NCBI RefSeq assembly: GCF_027923225.1
Contig: NZ_BSDI01000001.1
Span: forward strand, 101,946 to 165,945
Length of the DNA: 64,000 nucleotides
Reading direction: 5' to 3'
From: Phytohabitans aurantiacus
Lineage (GTDB): Bacteria > Actinomycetota > Actinomycetes > Mycobacteriales > Micromonosporaceae
A program made the translations under genes and the position numbers. Positions 8,193 to 16,963 of the stretch are shown piece by piece. Positions within the stretch are counted from its first letter, which is position 1. Each line of letters opens with the position of its first letter. The notes beneath the pieces are model-generated. The model was not told the DNA's origin, did no database searches, and saw only the letters and a program-made list of their open reading frames with translations.

Positions 8193-9815
8193 CTAGCGGA
8201 GGGCTACCGCGTGTTCGCGTAACGCGTTGGCGAGGTCGATCGGGATGGCGCCGCGTAATACCAAATCGTCGATCGAGGTGAAACCGCCCCGAAACTGGCG
8301 CTCGGCCACGATCCGCTGGGCCAGCTGCGAGGTCATGCCCGGCAGCCCGGCCAGCACCTCGACAGGTGCGGCGTTGATGTCGATCAGACCGCCGTCGTCG
8401 AACACGCGGGGCAGGTCGGGCCGGCCGATGTTCAGTTCGCGCGCGACCGCCGGGTACTGGCTGGCGAGTTGCAGGGCCTGCTGCCGCCGCGCGCGCTGCT
8501 CGATCTGCACGATGTGGTGCGGGTCGGTCCGCGCCCGCGACGGCATGACGAAGCTGAGCAGGGCCAGGTGCACCGATCCACCCAGCGTGGCGACCATCAT
8601 CGCGAACATGGCGAAGCCGAACCATCCGCTCGACTCGCTCTCCTCGGTGGTGAGATCGGCGATCACGCATCCGGTCACCGCGAGAAGCAGGTAGCCGGCG
8701 GACACCAAACCGAGCAGCTTGCTTCGCCGGTGTACCGCGTACGTCAGGAACACCATCCAGGTCAGCGTGCCCAGGGAGAGCACTGGCAGAGCGACCGCGC
8801 CGATCTTCGCGGCCACCATCCAGCCCTGCGCGGAGGACGGACGGGGCGGCGGCCGGTGTGCGAGGTACGGGGGTGGTGGCGCCCACGGCGGGCTCACGGG
8901 GACGCTGCCGAGCGCGACCGCGGGGATCGGCGGGGAGGCGGGCGCCATGACCACGATGCTCGGGTCTTCGGCCGGTGCCAGCGCCGGGTCGGAGCGCAGG
9001 ATCCGCTGGTGCAACTGCTGGAGCCGCTCGCCCGGCTCGACGCCGAACTCGTCGGACAGGTACGCGCGCGCGTCCCGGTACGCGGCCAGCGCCTCCGCCT
9101 GCCGCCCGCTGCGGTACAGGGCCAGCATCTGGACGTAGCGCAACTGCTCGCGCAGCGGGTACTCGGCGACGAGCCGTGCCAACTCGGGCACCAGCGTGGC
9201 GTGGCCGCCCTGCTCCAGCTCGATCTCGGCCCACGCCTCCAGGGCACTGGCCCGCGCCTCGGTCAGCCGGTCGCGCGCCGAGTCGAACACCGGCCCGGAC
9301 AGGCCCGCCAGCGCTTCGGCCCGCCACAGCGCGAGAGCCGAACGCATCTCGGCGGCCGCCGGCGCGAGCCGGCCATCCAGCCATTCGGCGCGTGATCGGC
9401 GTACCCGCTCGTGGAACTCGTCGGCATCGAGGCCGCCGCCCGGAACGGTCAACACGTATCCGGCGGGCGTGAACGTGAGCAGCTGCCCGGGCGTACGGGG
9501 TGACCGCTCCGGCTCCAGCACCCGGCGCAGGCCCGCGATGTACTTCTGGACCACGTTGGCGCCATTTTCGGGCGGATCGTCCTGCCACACCGAGTCGATG
9601 ATCTGCGTCGTCGACACCGGCTTGTTGGCGTTCAACAGCAGTACCGCCAGCACCGCCCGCTGCTTCGTCGGCCCAAGATCCAGTTCCTGTACACCGTCGA
9701 AAGCGCGCACAGGGCCGAGGATCTCGAAGCGTTTCAGCGCGACACCACCCCGTTGACCAGGACCGTTCAGCAGGACCGCAGCATGCGGCAGTAGGACGGC
9801 AGCCCTCGGCAGCAT
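8193..9815 (-). CDS. BTAD (AfsR/SARP-like) regulator fused to membrane segments and a helix-hairpin-helix domain
   Basis: 540 residues from the only plausible ATG (9815); homology seems to start near residue 26 (KRFEILGPV), so the true N-terminus is uncertain. Residues about 28-115 form an OmpR-like winged helix (TKQRAVLAVLLLNAN, GYVLTVP). Residues 120-275 form the bacterial transcriptional activator TPR domain, ending with the usual FGVEPGERLQQLHQRIL. A Pro-rich linker leads into hydrophobic helices about residues 335-420 (3-4 membrane passes). The C-terminus holds a ComEA-like helix-hairpin-helix (DINAAPVEVLAGLPGMTSQLAQRIV). A membrane-tethered SARP of this layout is unusual; target genes are unknown. 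Confidence 0.8.
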   Translation of the reverse strand: MLPRAAVLLPHAAVLLNGPGQRGGVALKRFEILGPVRAFDGVQELDLGPTKQRAVLAVLLLNANKPVSTTQIIDSVWQDDPPENGANVVQKYIAGLRRVLEPERSPRTPGQLLTFTPAGYVLTVPGGGLDADEFHERVRRSRAEWLDGRLAPAAAEMRSALALWRAEALAGLSGPVFDSARDRLTEARASALEAWAEIELEQGGHATLVPELARLVAEYPLREQLRYVQMLALYRSGRQAEALAAYRDARAYLSDEFGVEPGERLQQLHQRILRSDPALAPAEDPSIVVMAPASPPIPAVALGSVPVSPPWAPPPPYLAHRPPPRPSSAQGWMVAAKIGAVALPVLSLGTLTWMVFLTYAVHRRSKLLGLVSAGYLLLAVTGCVIADLTTEESESSGWFGFAMFAMMVATLGGSVHLALLSFVMPSRARTDPHHIVQIEQRARRQQALQLASQYPAVARELNIGRPDLPRVFDDGGLIDINAAPVEVLAGLPGMTSQLAQRIVAERQFRGGFTSIDDLVLRGAIPIDLANALREHAVALR

Positions 9816-9866
9816 AACGGCACCCGTCCAGCAGTCCGGCCGCAGACGCTTCCGCCGAAGGCCGGG

Positions 9867-10412
9867 TCAGGAACCCCAGCGGGCCTTTTCCAGCAGCTCG
9901 GCAGCCCGCTCTCGGCCGTCTGGCTCCTGCGATCGCAGCAACGCGGTCGCCTCGTCGACGGCCTCGGTCAGGGTCCGCCACTGCGTCTCCCGCTCGCGGA
10001 CCGCCTCGGACTGTGCCTGTAGCTGCTGGGTCTTCGTCCACAGGTCGACGAAGACGGACACCTTCGCCCGCAGCACCCAGGGGTCGAACGGCTTGGTGAG
10101 GTAGTCCACCGCACCGACCGAGTACCCGCGCAGCGCGAGCTGGGCGTCCCGATCCGCGGCCGTGAGGAAGATGATCGGCACGTGCCGGGTGCGCTCCCGG
10201 CGCTTGATGTGGCTGGCGGTCTCGAACCCGTCCATGTTGGGCATCTGCGCGTCGAGCAGGATCACCGCGAAGTCGTCGACGAGGAGCTGCTTGAGCGCCG
10301 CCTCGCCGCTCTCCACCGCGACCGCCCGCACCGGCAGGCCCTGGAGGATCGCCTCCAGGGCGACCAGGTTGTCTCGCCGGTCGTCGACCAGCAGAGCTTT
10401 CGCGACACCCAA
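9867..10412 (-). CDS. Single-domain response regulator with C-terminal coiled extension
   Basis: 181 residues. The TTG start at 10412 directly follows the kinase stop (TAGTTG), implying coupled translation. The receiver domain spans residues 5-125, with the acidic pair in LLVDDRRDN, the phospho-acceptor Asp in ILLDAQMPNMDGFE and the Lys in YLTKPFDP. No DNA-binding or enzymatic output domain follows; residues 125-181 are a charged, probably coiled-coil tail. It likely works as a phosphate sink or an adaptor for the hybrid kinase encoded immediately upstream. Confidence 0.87.
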   Translation of the reverse strand: MGVAKALLVDDRRDNLVALEAILQGLPVRAVAVESGEAALKQLLVDDFAVILLDAQMPNMDGFETASHIKRRERTRHVPIIFLTAADRDAQLALRGYSVGAVDYLTKPFDPWVLRAKVSVFVDLWTKTQQLQAQSEAVRERETQWRTLTEAVDEATALLRSQEPDGRERAAELLEKARWGS

Positions 10413-13400
10413 CTAAGACACAACCTCTCGGCCGCCGCCGTTGACCCAGGCGGCCATCAGCTCGATCAACTCATCCAGGTCGACCGGTTTGGTGATGTAG
10501 TCGCTGGCGCCGGCGCCGAGCGCCGACTCCCGGTCACCCGGCATGGCCTTCGCGGTGAGGAACACCACCGGCAGGTCGGTGAAGCGGTGGTTGCGGCGGA
10601 TCGCACGGGTGGTCTCGTAGCCGTCCTGGTCCGGCATCATCGCGTCCATCAGTACGATGTCCACCTCCGGGTGCTCTGCCAGCAACCGTACCCCTTCCGC
10701 GCCATTGTCCGAGTAGAGCACCGTCATTCCGTGCAGCTCGAGGGCGCTCGTCAGAGCGAAGACGTTACGCACATCGTCATCGATGATGAGTACCGTGGCG
10801 CCATCCAGCTGACGGGCCGCCGGGGAGGCCGGGCGATCGCCGTCCGGCGATGTCCGCAGCAGCGGCAGGTCGGTCAGCGCCGGCAGTCGGGGCAGCTCCG
10901 GCAGGTCGGTGAGCGGCCGGGTCGCCGTCGCCGGTGGCAGCACCACGGGTACCGCCTCCGGGGCGATCACCTCGGGTAGCAGGAGCGTGAACGTCGACCC
11001 CTCCCCGGGTGCCGAGGACACCGTGATCGTGCCGCCGAGCAGCCGGGCGAGGTCGCGGCTGATCGACAGGCCAAGACCGGTGCCGCCGTACCGCCGGCTG
11101 GTCGTGCCGTCGGCCTGCTGGAACGCCTCGAAGATGATGTCGAGCTTGTCGTCCGAGATGCCGATGCCGGTATCGGTCACCGCGAACGCCACCACCGATC
11201 GGGCGCTGGCCAGGGCCGGTACGTCCGCGTAGCCGTCACCCAGTTCGGCACGCTCGATGCGCAGGCGTACCGAACCGGAGTCGGTGAACTTCACGGCGTT
11301 GGCCAGCATGTTGCGGATGATCTGCTGGAGCCGCTGCGCGTCGGTGATCACCACCTCGGGCAACCCCGGTGCGATCGCGACGCTGAAGTCGAGCTTCTTC
11401 TCCTCCGCCTGCGGCGCGAACGCCTGCTCGACGTACGCCCGGACCTCGGCGAGCCGCACCTCGGCGGGCTCGACGTCCATGCGGCCAGCCTCGATCTTCG
11501 ACACGTCGAGGATGTCGTCGATCAGGGCCAGCAGGTCGGAGCCGGCACTGTGGATCGTCCGGGCGAACTCGACCTGCTTCGCCGACAGGTTCTGCTCGGA
11601 GTTGTCGGCGAGCAGCCGAGCCAGCAGCAGCAGCGAGTTGAGCGGCGTACGCAGCTCGTGGCTCATGTTCGCCAGGAACTCCGACTTGTACGCGGACGCG
11701 CGGGAGAGCTGCTGCGCCTTCTCCTCCAGGCCGGCGCGGGCCAGCTCGATCTCGCGGTTCTTGGTCTCGATGTTGCCCTTCTGCTCCGACAGCAGCTGCG
11801 CCTTGTCTTCCAGCTCGGCGTTGGTGCGCTGCAGCTCCGCCGACTGCTCCTGCAGCTCGTGTGCCAGCCGCTGGGACTGTGCCAGCAACTCCTCGGTGCG
11901 GCGGTTGGCCTGGATCGTGTTGAGCGCGATCCCGATCGTGGCCACGAGCCGCTCCAGGAACGACAGGTGCAGTTCGGAGTACGCGTTGACCGATGCGAAC
12001 TCGATCACGCCGAGCATCTCGCCCTCGAAGAGGATCGGCAGCACGACGACGTCCTTGGGTACCGAGCTCAGCAGCCCGGACCGCAGGGTGAGCGCCCCGG
12101 TGGCGTCGGCGCTGACCCGGATCGTCCGGCGCGACACCGCCGCCTGCCCGACCAGGCCCTCACCCGGCCCGAAGACGACCTCGTTGGTGCGCGCCACGTA
12201 CCCGTACGACGCGGCGATCCGCAGCCGGGTGACCGCCTCTTCGTTGTCGACCAGGAAGAACGCGCCGAGCTGCGCCTCGACCAGTGGCGTGACCTCGCCC
12301 ATGATCATGCGGCAGACCTCGCCGAGGTCGCGCTGACCCTGCAGGAGGCCGCCGATGCGGGCCAGGTTGGAGTCCAGCCAGCCCTGCTCGGCGTTCTTCC
12401 GGGTGGTCTCGCGCAGCGTGACGATCATCTGGTTGATGTTGTCTTTCAGCTCCTCGACCTCGCCCTGCGCCTCGACGGTGATCCGCTGGGTCAGGTCGCC
12501 CTTGGTCACTGAGGTCGACACCCCGGCGATCGCCCGGAGCTGGGTGGTGAGGGTGGCCGCGAGCTGGTTGACGTTTTCGGTGAGGTCGCGCCAGGTACCC
12601 GACACGCCCTTCACCCGCGCCAGGCCGCCGAGCTTGCCCTCGATGCCGACCTCGCGACCGACCCGGGTGATCTCTTCGGCGAACGAGGAGAGCTGGTCGA
12701 CCATCGTGTTGACGGTCTGCTTGAGCTGCAGGATCTCGCCCTCGGCGTCGACCGTGATCTTCTGCGAGAGGTCACCCTTGGCGACGGCGGTGGTGACGGA
12801 CGCGATGTTTCGCACCTGGGCGGTCAGGTTCGACGCCATGAAGTTCACGTTGTCCGTCAGGTCACGCCACGTACCCGCGACCCCACGCACCTGCGCCTGA
12901 CCACCCAGCTTGCCCTCGGTGCCCACCTCACGGGCCACCCGCGTGACCTCTTCGGCGAACGAGGAGAGCTGGTCCACCATCGTGTTCATGGTGTTCTTCA
13001 GCTCCCAGATCTCACCCTGTGCGTCCACGGTGATCTTCTGGGAGAGGTCGCCGCGCGCCACGGCGGTGGAGACCTGGGCGATGTTTCGCACCTGGGCGGT
13101 CAGGTTCGACGCCATGAAGTTCACGTTGTCCGTCAGGTCACGCCACGTACCCGCGACCCCACGCACCTGCGCCTGACCACCGAGCTTGCCCTCGGTGCCC
13201 ACCTCGCGAGCGACTCGGGTCACCTCGTCGGCGAACGAGGAGAGCTGGTCCACCATCGTGTTGACGGTCGACTTGAGCTCCAGGATCTCGCCGCGGGCGT
13301 CCACCGTGATCTTCTGGCCCAGGTCGCCCTTGGCGACAGCAGTGGTGACGGACGCGATGTTTCGCACCTGAGCCGTCAGGTTCGACGCCATCGAGTTCAC

Positions 13401-14813
13401 GTTGTCGGTGAGGTCACGCCAGGTTCCCAGTACCCCCTTGACCTGGGCCTGGCCGCCAAGCTTGCCCTCCGTGCCCACCTCGCGCGCGACGCGCGTCACC
13501 TCTTCGGCGAACGACGAGAGCTGATCCACCATCGTGTTGACGGTGTTCTTCAGCTCCAGGATCTCGCCCTGAGCCGCCACCGTGATCTTCTGCGACAGGT
13601 CACCCTTGGCCACCGCCGTCGAGACCTGCGCGATGTTTCGCACCTGGGCGGTCAGGTTGCCGGCGAGCTGGTTGACGCTCTCGGTCAGGTCTCGCCAGGT
13701 GCCGGAGACACCGCGCACCTGGGCCTGGCCGCCGAGCTTGCCCTCCGTGCCCACCTCGCGCGCGACGCGCGTCACCTCTTCGGCGAACGACGAGAGCTGA
13801 TCCACCATCGTGTTCATGGTGTTCTTCAGCTCCAGGATCTCGCCCTGAGCCGCCACCGTGATCTTCTGCGACAGGTCACCCTTGGCCACCGCCGTGGACA
13901 CCTGCGCGATGTTTCGCACCTGGGCGGTCAGGTTCGACGCCATGGAGTTGACGTTGTCGGTGAGGTCCTTCCAGATGCCGGCCACGCCTGGCACCTGGGC
14001 CTGACCGCCGAGCTTGCCCTCGGTGCCCACCTCGCGCGCCACCCGGGTCACCTGCTCGGCGAACGTGCGCAGCGTGTCGGTGAGCGAGTTGATCGTGTGG
14101 GCCAGCTCGGCGACCTCGCCCTTGGCGGAGACCGTGATCTTCTGGGAGAGGTCACCGCTGGCGATCGCGGTGGTCACCTGCGAGATCGACCGCACCTGGC
14201 TGGTGAGGTTGGACGCCATCGTGTTGACCGAGTCGGTCAGGTCGCGCCAGGTACCCGCGACACCGCGCACGTCGGCCTGGCCGCCGAGCGCGCCCTCGGT
14301 GCCCACCTCGCGCGCCACGCGGGTCACCTCGTCAGCGAACGAGGAGAGCTGGTCGACCATCGTGTTGACCGTGCGGCCGATGCGCAGGAACTCACCGCGC
14401 AGCGGCCGCCCGTCGATCTCCAGCGCCATGTGCTGGGTCAGGTCGCCGTCGGCCACCGCCACGATGACCCGGGAGATCTCGGTGGTCGGCCGCCCCAGGT
14501 CGTCGATGAGGGAGTTGATCGCGCGGGCATGGTCGGCCCAGGCGCCACTCGCCTCCTCCTCGTCGAGGCGCTCGGTGAGCCGCCCGTCCCGGCCCACGAT
14601 CCGACTGATCTTGCGGACCTCGAGGTTCTGCCGCTCCTGCAGCGACACCACGTCGTTGAACGCGTCCGCCACCTCGCCAGCCACGCCCGCGCGGCGGGGC
14701 AGCCGTACCTTCAAATCTCCGCGGCGCACACGGCGCAGCGCGTCTGCCAGCTCACTGAGAACGGCGGCCTCGTCCGATCCCGACCGGGCACTTGCCTGTT
14801 TCGCCGTGGTCAT
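10413..14813 (-). CDS. Nik1-like hybrid histidine kinase with tandem HAMP ladder, GAF, kinase and receiver domains
   Basis: 1466 residues from ATG at 14813 (MTTAKQASARSGSDEA); ATGs at 14825 and 14822 are also possible. No transmembrane segment or signal peptide is seen, so it is cytoplasmic. Residues about 20-860 are a ladder of HAMP-type units, each with a GDL motif (residues 33, 123, 220, 312, 404, 496, 588, 680 and 772), the last seven exactly 92 residues apart. A GAF domain follows (about 820-970), then a coiled coil, HisKA with phospho-His1052 in SHELRTP, an HATPase domain ending GTGLGLSISRDLARLLGG, and a C-terminal receiver with Asp1390 (LMDAMMPDQDGYE). The layout matches group III osmosensing kinases (fungal Nik1) and their actinobacterial relatives. 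It is transcribed with the response regulator downstream. Confidence 0.9.
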   Translation of the reverse strand: MTTAKQASARSGSDEAAVLSELADALRRVRRGDLKVRLPRRAGVAGEVADAFNDVVSLQERQNLEVRKISRIVGRDGRLTERLDEEEASGAWADHARAINSLIDDLGRPTTEISRVIVAVADGDLTQHMALEIDGRPLRGEFLRIGRTVNTMVDQLSSFADEVTRVAREVGTEGALGGQADVRGVAGTWRDLTDSVNTMASNLTSQVRSISQVTTAIASGDLSQKITVSAKGEVAELAHTINSLTDTLRTFAEQVTRVAREVGTEGKLGGQAQVPGVAGIWKDLTDNVNSMASNLTAQVRNIAQVSTAVAKGDLSQKITVAAQGEILELKNTMNTMVDQLSSFAEEVTRVAREVGTEGKLGGQAQVRGVSGTWRDLTESVNQLAGNLTAQVRNIAQVSTAVAKGDLSQKITVAAQGEILELKNTVNTMVDQLSSFAEEVTRVAREVGTEGKLGGQAQVKGVLGTWRDLTDNVNSMASNLTAQVRNIASVTTAVAKGDLGQKITVDARGEILELKSTVNTMVDQLSSFADEVTRVAREVGTEGKLGGQAQVRGVAGTWRDLTDNVNFMASNLTAQVRNIAQVSTAVARGDLSQKITVDAQGEIWELKNTMNTMVDQLSSFAEEVTRVAREVGTEGKLGGQAQVRGVAGTWRDLTDNVNFMASNLTAQVRNIASVTTAVAKGDLSQKITVDAEGEILQLKQTVNTMVDQLSSFAEEITRVGREVGIEGKLGGLARVKGVSGTWRDLTENVNQLAATLTTQLRAIAGVSTSVTKGDLTQRITVEAQGEVEELKDNINQMIVTLRETTRKNAEQGWLDSNLARIGGLLQGQRDLGEVCRMIMGEVTPLVEAQLGAFFLVDNEEAVTRLRIAASYGYVARTNEVVFGPGEGLVGQAAVSRRTIRVSADATGALTLRSGLLSSVPKDVVVLPILFEGEMLGVIEFASVNAYSELHLSFLERLVATIGIALNTIQANRRTEELLAQSQRLAHELQEQSAELQRTNAELEDKAQLLSEQKGNIETKNREIELARAGLEEKAQQLSRASAYKSEFLANMSHELRTPLNSLLLLARLLADNSEQNLSAKQVEFARTIHSAGSDLLALIDDILDVSKIEAGRMDVEPAEVRLAEVRAYVEQAFAPQAEEKKLDFSVAIAPGLPEVVITDAQRLQQIIRNMLANAVKFTDSGSVRLRIERAELGDGYADVPALASARSVVAFAVTDTGIGISDDKLDIIFEAFQQADGTTSRRYGGTGLGLSISRDLARLLGGTITVSSAPGEGSTFTLLLPEVIAPEAVPVVLPPATATRPLTDLPELPRLPALTDLPLLRTSPDGDRPASPAARQLDGATVLIIDDDVRNVFALTSALELHGMTVLYSDNGAEGVRLLAEHPEVDIVLMDAMMPDQDGYETTRAIRRNHRFTDLPVVFLTAKAMPGDRESALGAGASDYITKPVDLDELIELMAAWVNGGGREVVS
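12501..14156 (-). repeat. Six 276-bp in-frame tandem repeats (HAMP ladder) inside the kinase gene
   Basis: From residue 220 to 771 the kinase consists of six units of exactly 92 codons, each with GDLxQKITV, VNTMVDQLSSFAEEVTRVAREVGTEG-type and GTWRDLTDNVN-type segments. Conservation extends to nucleotides: long identical stretches recur at a 276-bp spacing, for example around 13583 and 13859. This indicates recent unit duplication or gene conversion. Unit number may vary between strains, and the region is prone to assembly collapse. Confidence 0.9.
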
Positions 14814-14895
14814 GCGTCTCATCATTGCGCTATGTCGGTGACAGAAGCGAGCGTCCCGCTTGGATGAACCCGCCCGGGCAGTAGAGGATGCAAGC

Positions 14896-16950
14896 GTGTC
14901 CGGGGAGGTCAGGCGTGGAATCGCCAACGCCGCAGACGAGCATGTGCGGCGCGTGCGGCTGCCCGCTGACCGCCGCACACCGGCCGCCGCACGCGCCGTC
15001 GTGCGGTCGGTGCTGACCGAGGCACACCTCGATGAGCTGCTCAATGAGGCTCTGCTGCTCACCACCGAGCTGAGCACCAACGCCGTGCTGCATGCCGGCA
15101 CCGAACTGGACATCGAGGTCGTCGCCGACCGGACCGGGCTGACGGTGACGGTTACGGACTTCGCGACCAGCCCGGTCGAGAGTTTGACAGCGCGTCCGCG
15201 CAGCGACGAAGTGGATATTTCGGAGGTATCCGAGCGCGGACGCGGACTCCTACTCGTCGATCACTTCGCGAGCCGGTGGGGTACCACACACCTGCCCACC
15301 GGCAAGGGCGTCTGGTTCCGCCTCGACAGCAAGGCGTTCGCGGAGATCCCTGCCACACCGCCGCCGACCGCAGAAGCGGCAGCGGCACCGGCCGGCGCCC
15401 CCACCGCCGGCGCCCTCAGCGCGCTCCTGCAAATCGAACCCGAGGCGCACGCCGACGACCCGCTCGGCGACTTCGCCAGCCACCTCCTCGTACGGGTCGT
15501 CGAGCTGGTCGGCGCTGCCGGCGGGGCGGTACGCCTCGACCGCGGCGACGGCGCCGGCACCCAACTGCTCGCCCGGCACGGCCGTCAGCCCCGCGCCGGC
15601 GCCGAGCTGCTCCGGGTACCGCTCGGCGTGCAGCGCCCGTACGCCGGTGAGCTGGAACTCGACGTCGCGCCCTCCGGGTACGCCACGCCGCTCGCCGCGC
15701 TCGTCGCCGAACGGCTCACCCTGCACCTGGAGAACGACCGCCTGCGCCGCGCCGACCTGCGCCGGCAGACCTGGCTCACGTTTCTGGCCGAGGCCAGCGA
15801 GCTGCTCGCCCAGTCGCTCGACGTCAACCTCACGCTCGCGCTCATCCCGCAGCTCGTGGTGCCCCGGCTCGGCCAGTGGTGCGCCGTGCACACCACCGAC
15901 GAGTGGGGCCGCCTCCAGCTCGCCGCCGCCACCCACGTCGACGAGTCGGCGCTCCCCCAACTGCACGCCACGCTCGCCGAGACCGGTCCGGACAGCGTCG
16001 TCGGCAGGCTGCGCGAGGCGCTGCGGGTCGGTTCCGGGGTACCGCTCGGCGCGCCGACGGAAGGCTTCGCCGTACCGCTCGTTGCCCGCAGCCAGCGCCT
16101 CGGCACTCTCGCGGTCGGCCGGCACTCGAAGCACCGGCACGACGCCGACGAGATCGCGGTACTGGAAGACGTTGCCCGCCGTGCCGCGCTGGCCGTCGAC
16201 AACGCCCGCATCCACGACGAGCGCCGCCGGATCGCGCACACCCTCCAGCAGTCGCTCCTGCCGCCCGCCCTGCCAGCGATCAACGGCGTCGGGTTCGCGG
16301 CGGAGTACGTGCCGACGGGCGACGACGCCGAGGTCGGCGGCGACTTCTACGACGTCATGCCGCTGCCGGACGGCCGGTGGCTCGCGGTCATCGGCGACGT
16401 ATCGGGCAAGGGCGTGCAGGCCGCCACGGTCACCGGCCTGGTGCGTGACGTGATCCGGGTACTGGTGCGGGACGGCAAGCCGCTCGCCGAGGCGCTCGTG
16501 CGGCTCAACGACACCCTCGTCGAGCGCGGTGGTGGGCGGTACTGCACGCTGGCGCTCGCCGCCGTCGGGCAGTCGCTCGACGGGCAGCTCGACGTCTCGC
16601 TGCACCTCGCCGGGCACGACCGGCCGGTGCTGGTACGCGCCGACGGCCGCGCCTCGTTCGTCGGCACCGGCGGCACCGCCCTCGGCCTGCTCGACACGAT
16701 CACCACCCCGTCGATCACGGTGCCTCTCGCGCCCGGTGACACGCTCGTGTTCTACACCGACGGCGTGACCGAACGCCGGCGAGGGCGGGAGCTGTTCGGC
16801 CCGGAACGGCTGCGCGACACGGTTGCGCCCCTGGCCGGGTACTCCGCCGACGTGGTCGCCGCCAGGCTCCGCTCGACCGCGATCGGCTTCTCCGCGGAGC
16901 CACCGAGGGATGACATCGCCATCCTCGTCCTGAAGAACGACCCTGCTTAA
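14896..16950 (+). CDS. RsbW-like ATPase / GAF / SpoIIE (PP2C) serine phosphatase
   Basis: 684 residues from GTG at 14896 (VSGEVRRGIANAADEH), preceded by GAGG at suitable spacing; an in-frame TTG at 14860 is less likely. Residues about 20-140 form an HATPase of the RsbW type (LLLTTELSTNAVLHAGT, SERGRGLLLVDHFASRWG). A GAF domain lies around residues 290-430. The SpoIIE phosphatase domain begins near residue 450, with AEYVPTGDDAEVGGDFYDVMPL and VIGDVSGKGVQAA carrying metal-binding aspartates, and DTLVFYTDGVTERR later. Such proteins tune partner-switching sigma control by dephosphorylating STAS antagonists; the STAS protein at 7847 is a candidate partner. It diverges from the hybrid kinase, with about 80 bp between them. 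Confidence 0.9.
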   Translation: MSGEVRRGIANAADEHVRRVRLPADRRTPAAARAVVRSVLTEAHLDELLNEALLLTTELSTNAVLHAGTELDIEVVADRTGLTVTVTDFATSPVESLTARPRSDEVDISEVSERGRGLLLVDHFASRWGTTHLPTGKGVWFRLDSKAFAEIPATPPPTAEAAAAPAGAPTAGALSALLQIEPEAHADDPLGDFASHLLVRVVELVGAAGGAVRLDRGDGAGTQLLARHGRQPRAGAELLRVPLGVQRPYAGELELDVAPSGYATPLAALVAERLTLHLENDRLRRADLRRQTWLTFLAEASELLAQSLDVNLTLALIPQLVVPRLGQWCAVHTTDEWGRLQLAAATHVDESALPQLHATLAETGPDSVVGRLREALRVGSGVPLGAPTEGFAVPLVARSQRLGTLAVGRHSKHRHDADEIAVLEDVARRAALAVDNARIHDERRRIAHTLQQSLLPPALPAINGVGFAAEYVPTGDDAEVGGDFYDVMPLPDGRWLAVIGDVSGKGVQAATVTGLVRDVIRVLVRDGKPLAEALVRLNDTLVERGGGRYCTLALAAVGQSLDGQLDVSLHLAGHDRPVLVRADGRASFVGTGGTALGLLDTITTPSITVPLAPGDTLVFYTDGVTERRRGRELFGPERLRDTVAPLAGYSADVVAARLRSTAIGFSAEPPRDDIAILVLKNDPA

Positions 16951-16963
16951 CTAGGATCGCCAC

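Noticed and set aside
12355..14841. Several similar plus-strand open frames opposite the HAMP ladder
   Set aside because: They repeat only because the coding strand repeats, and their sequence has no family resemblance.
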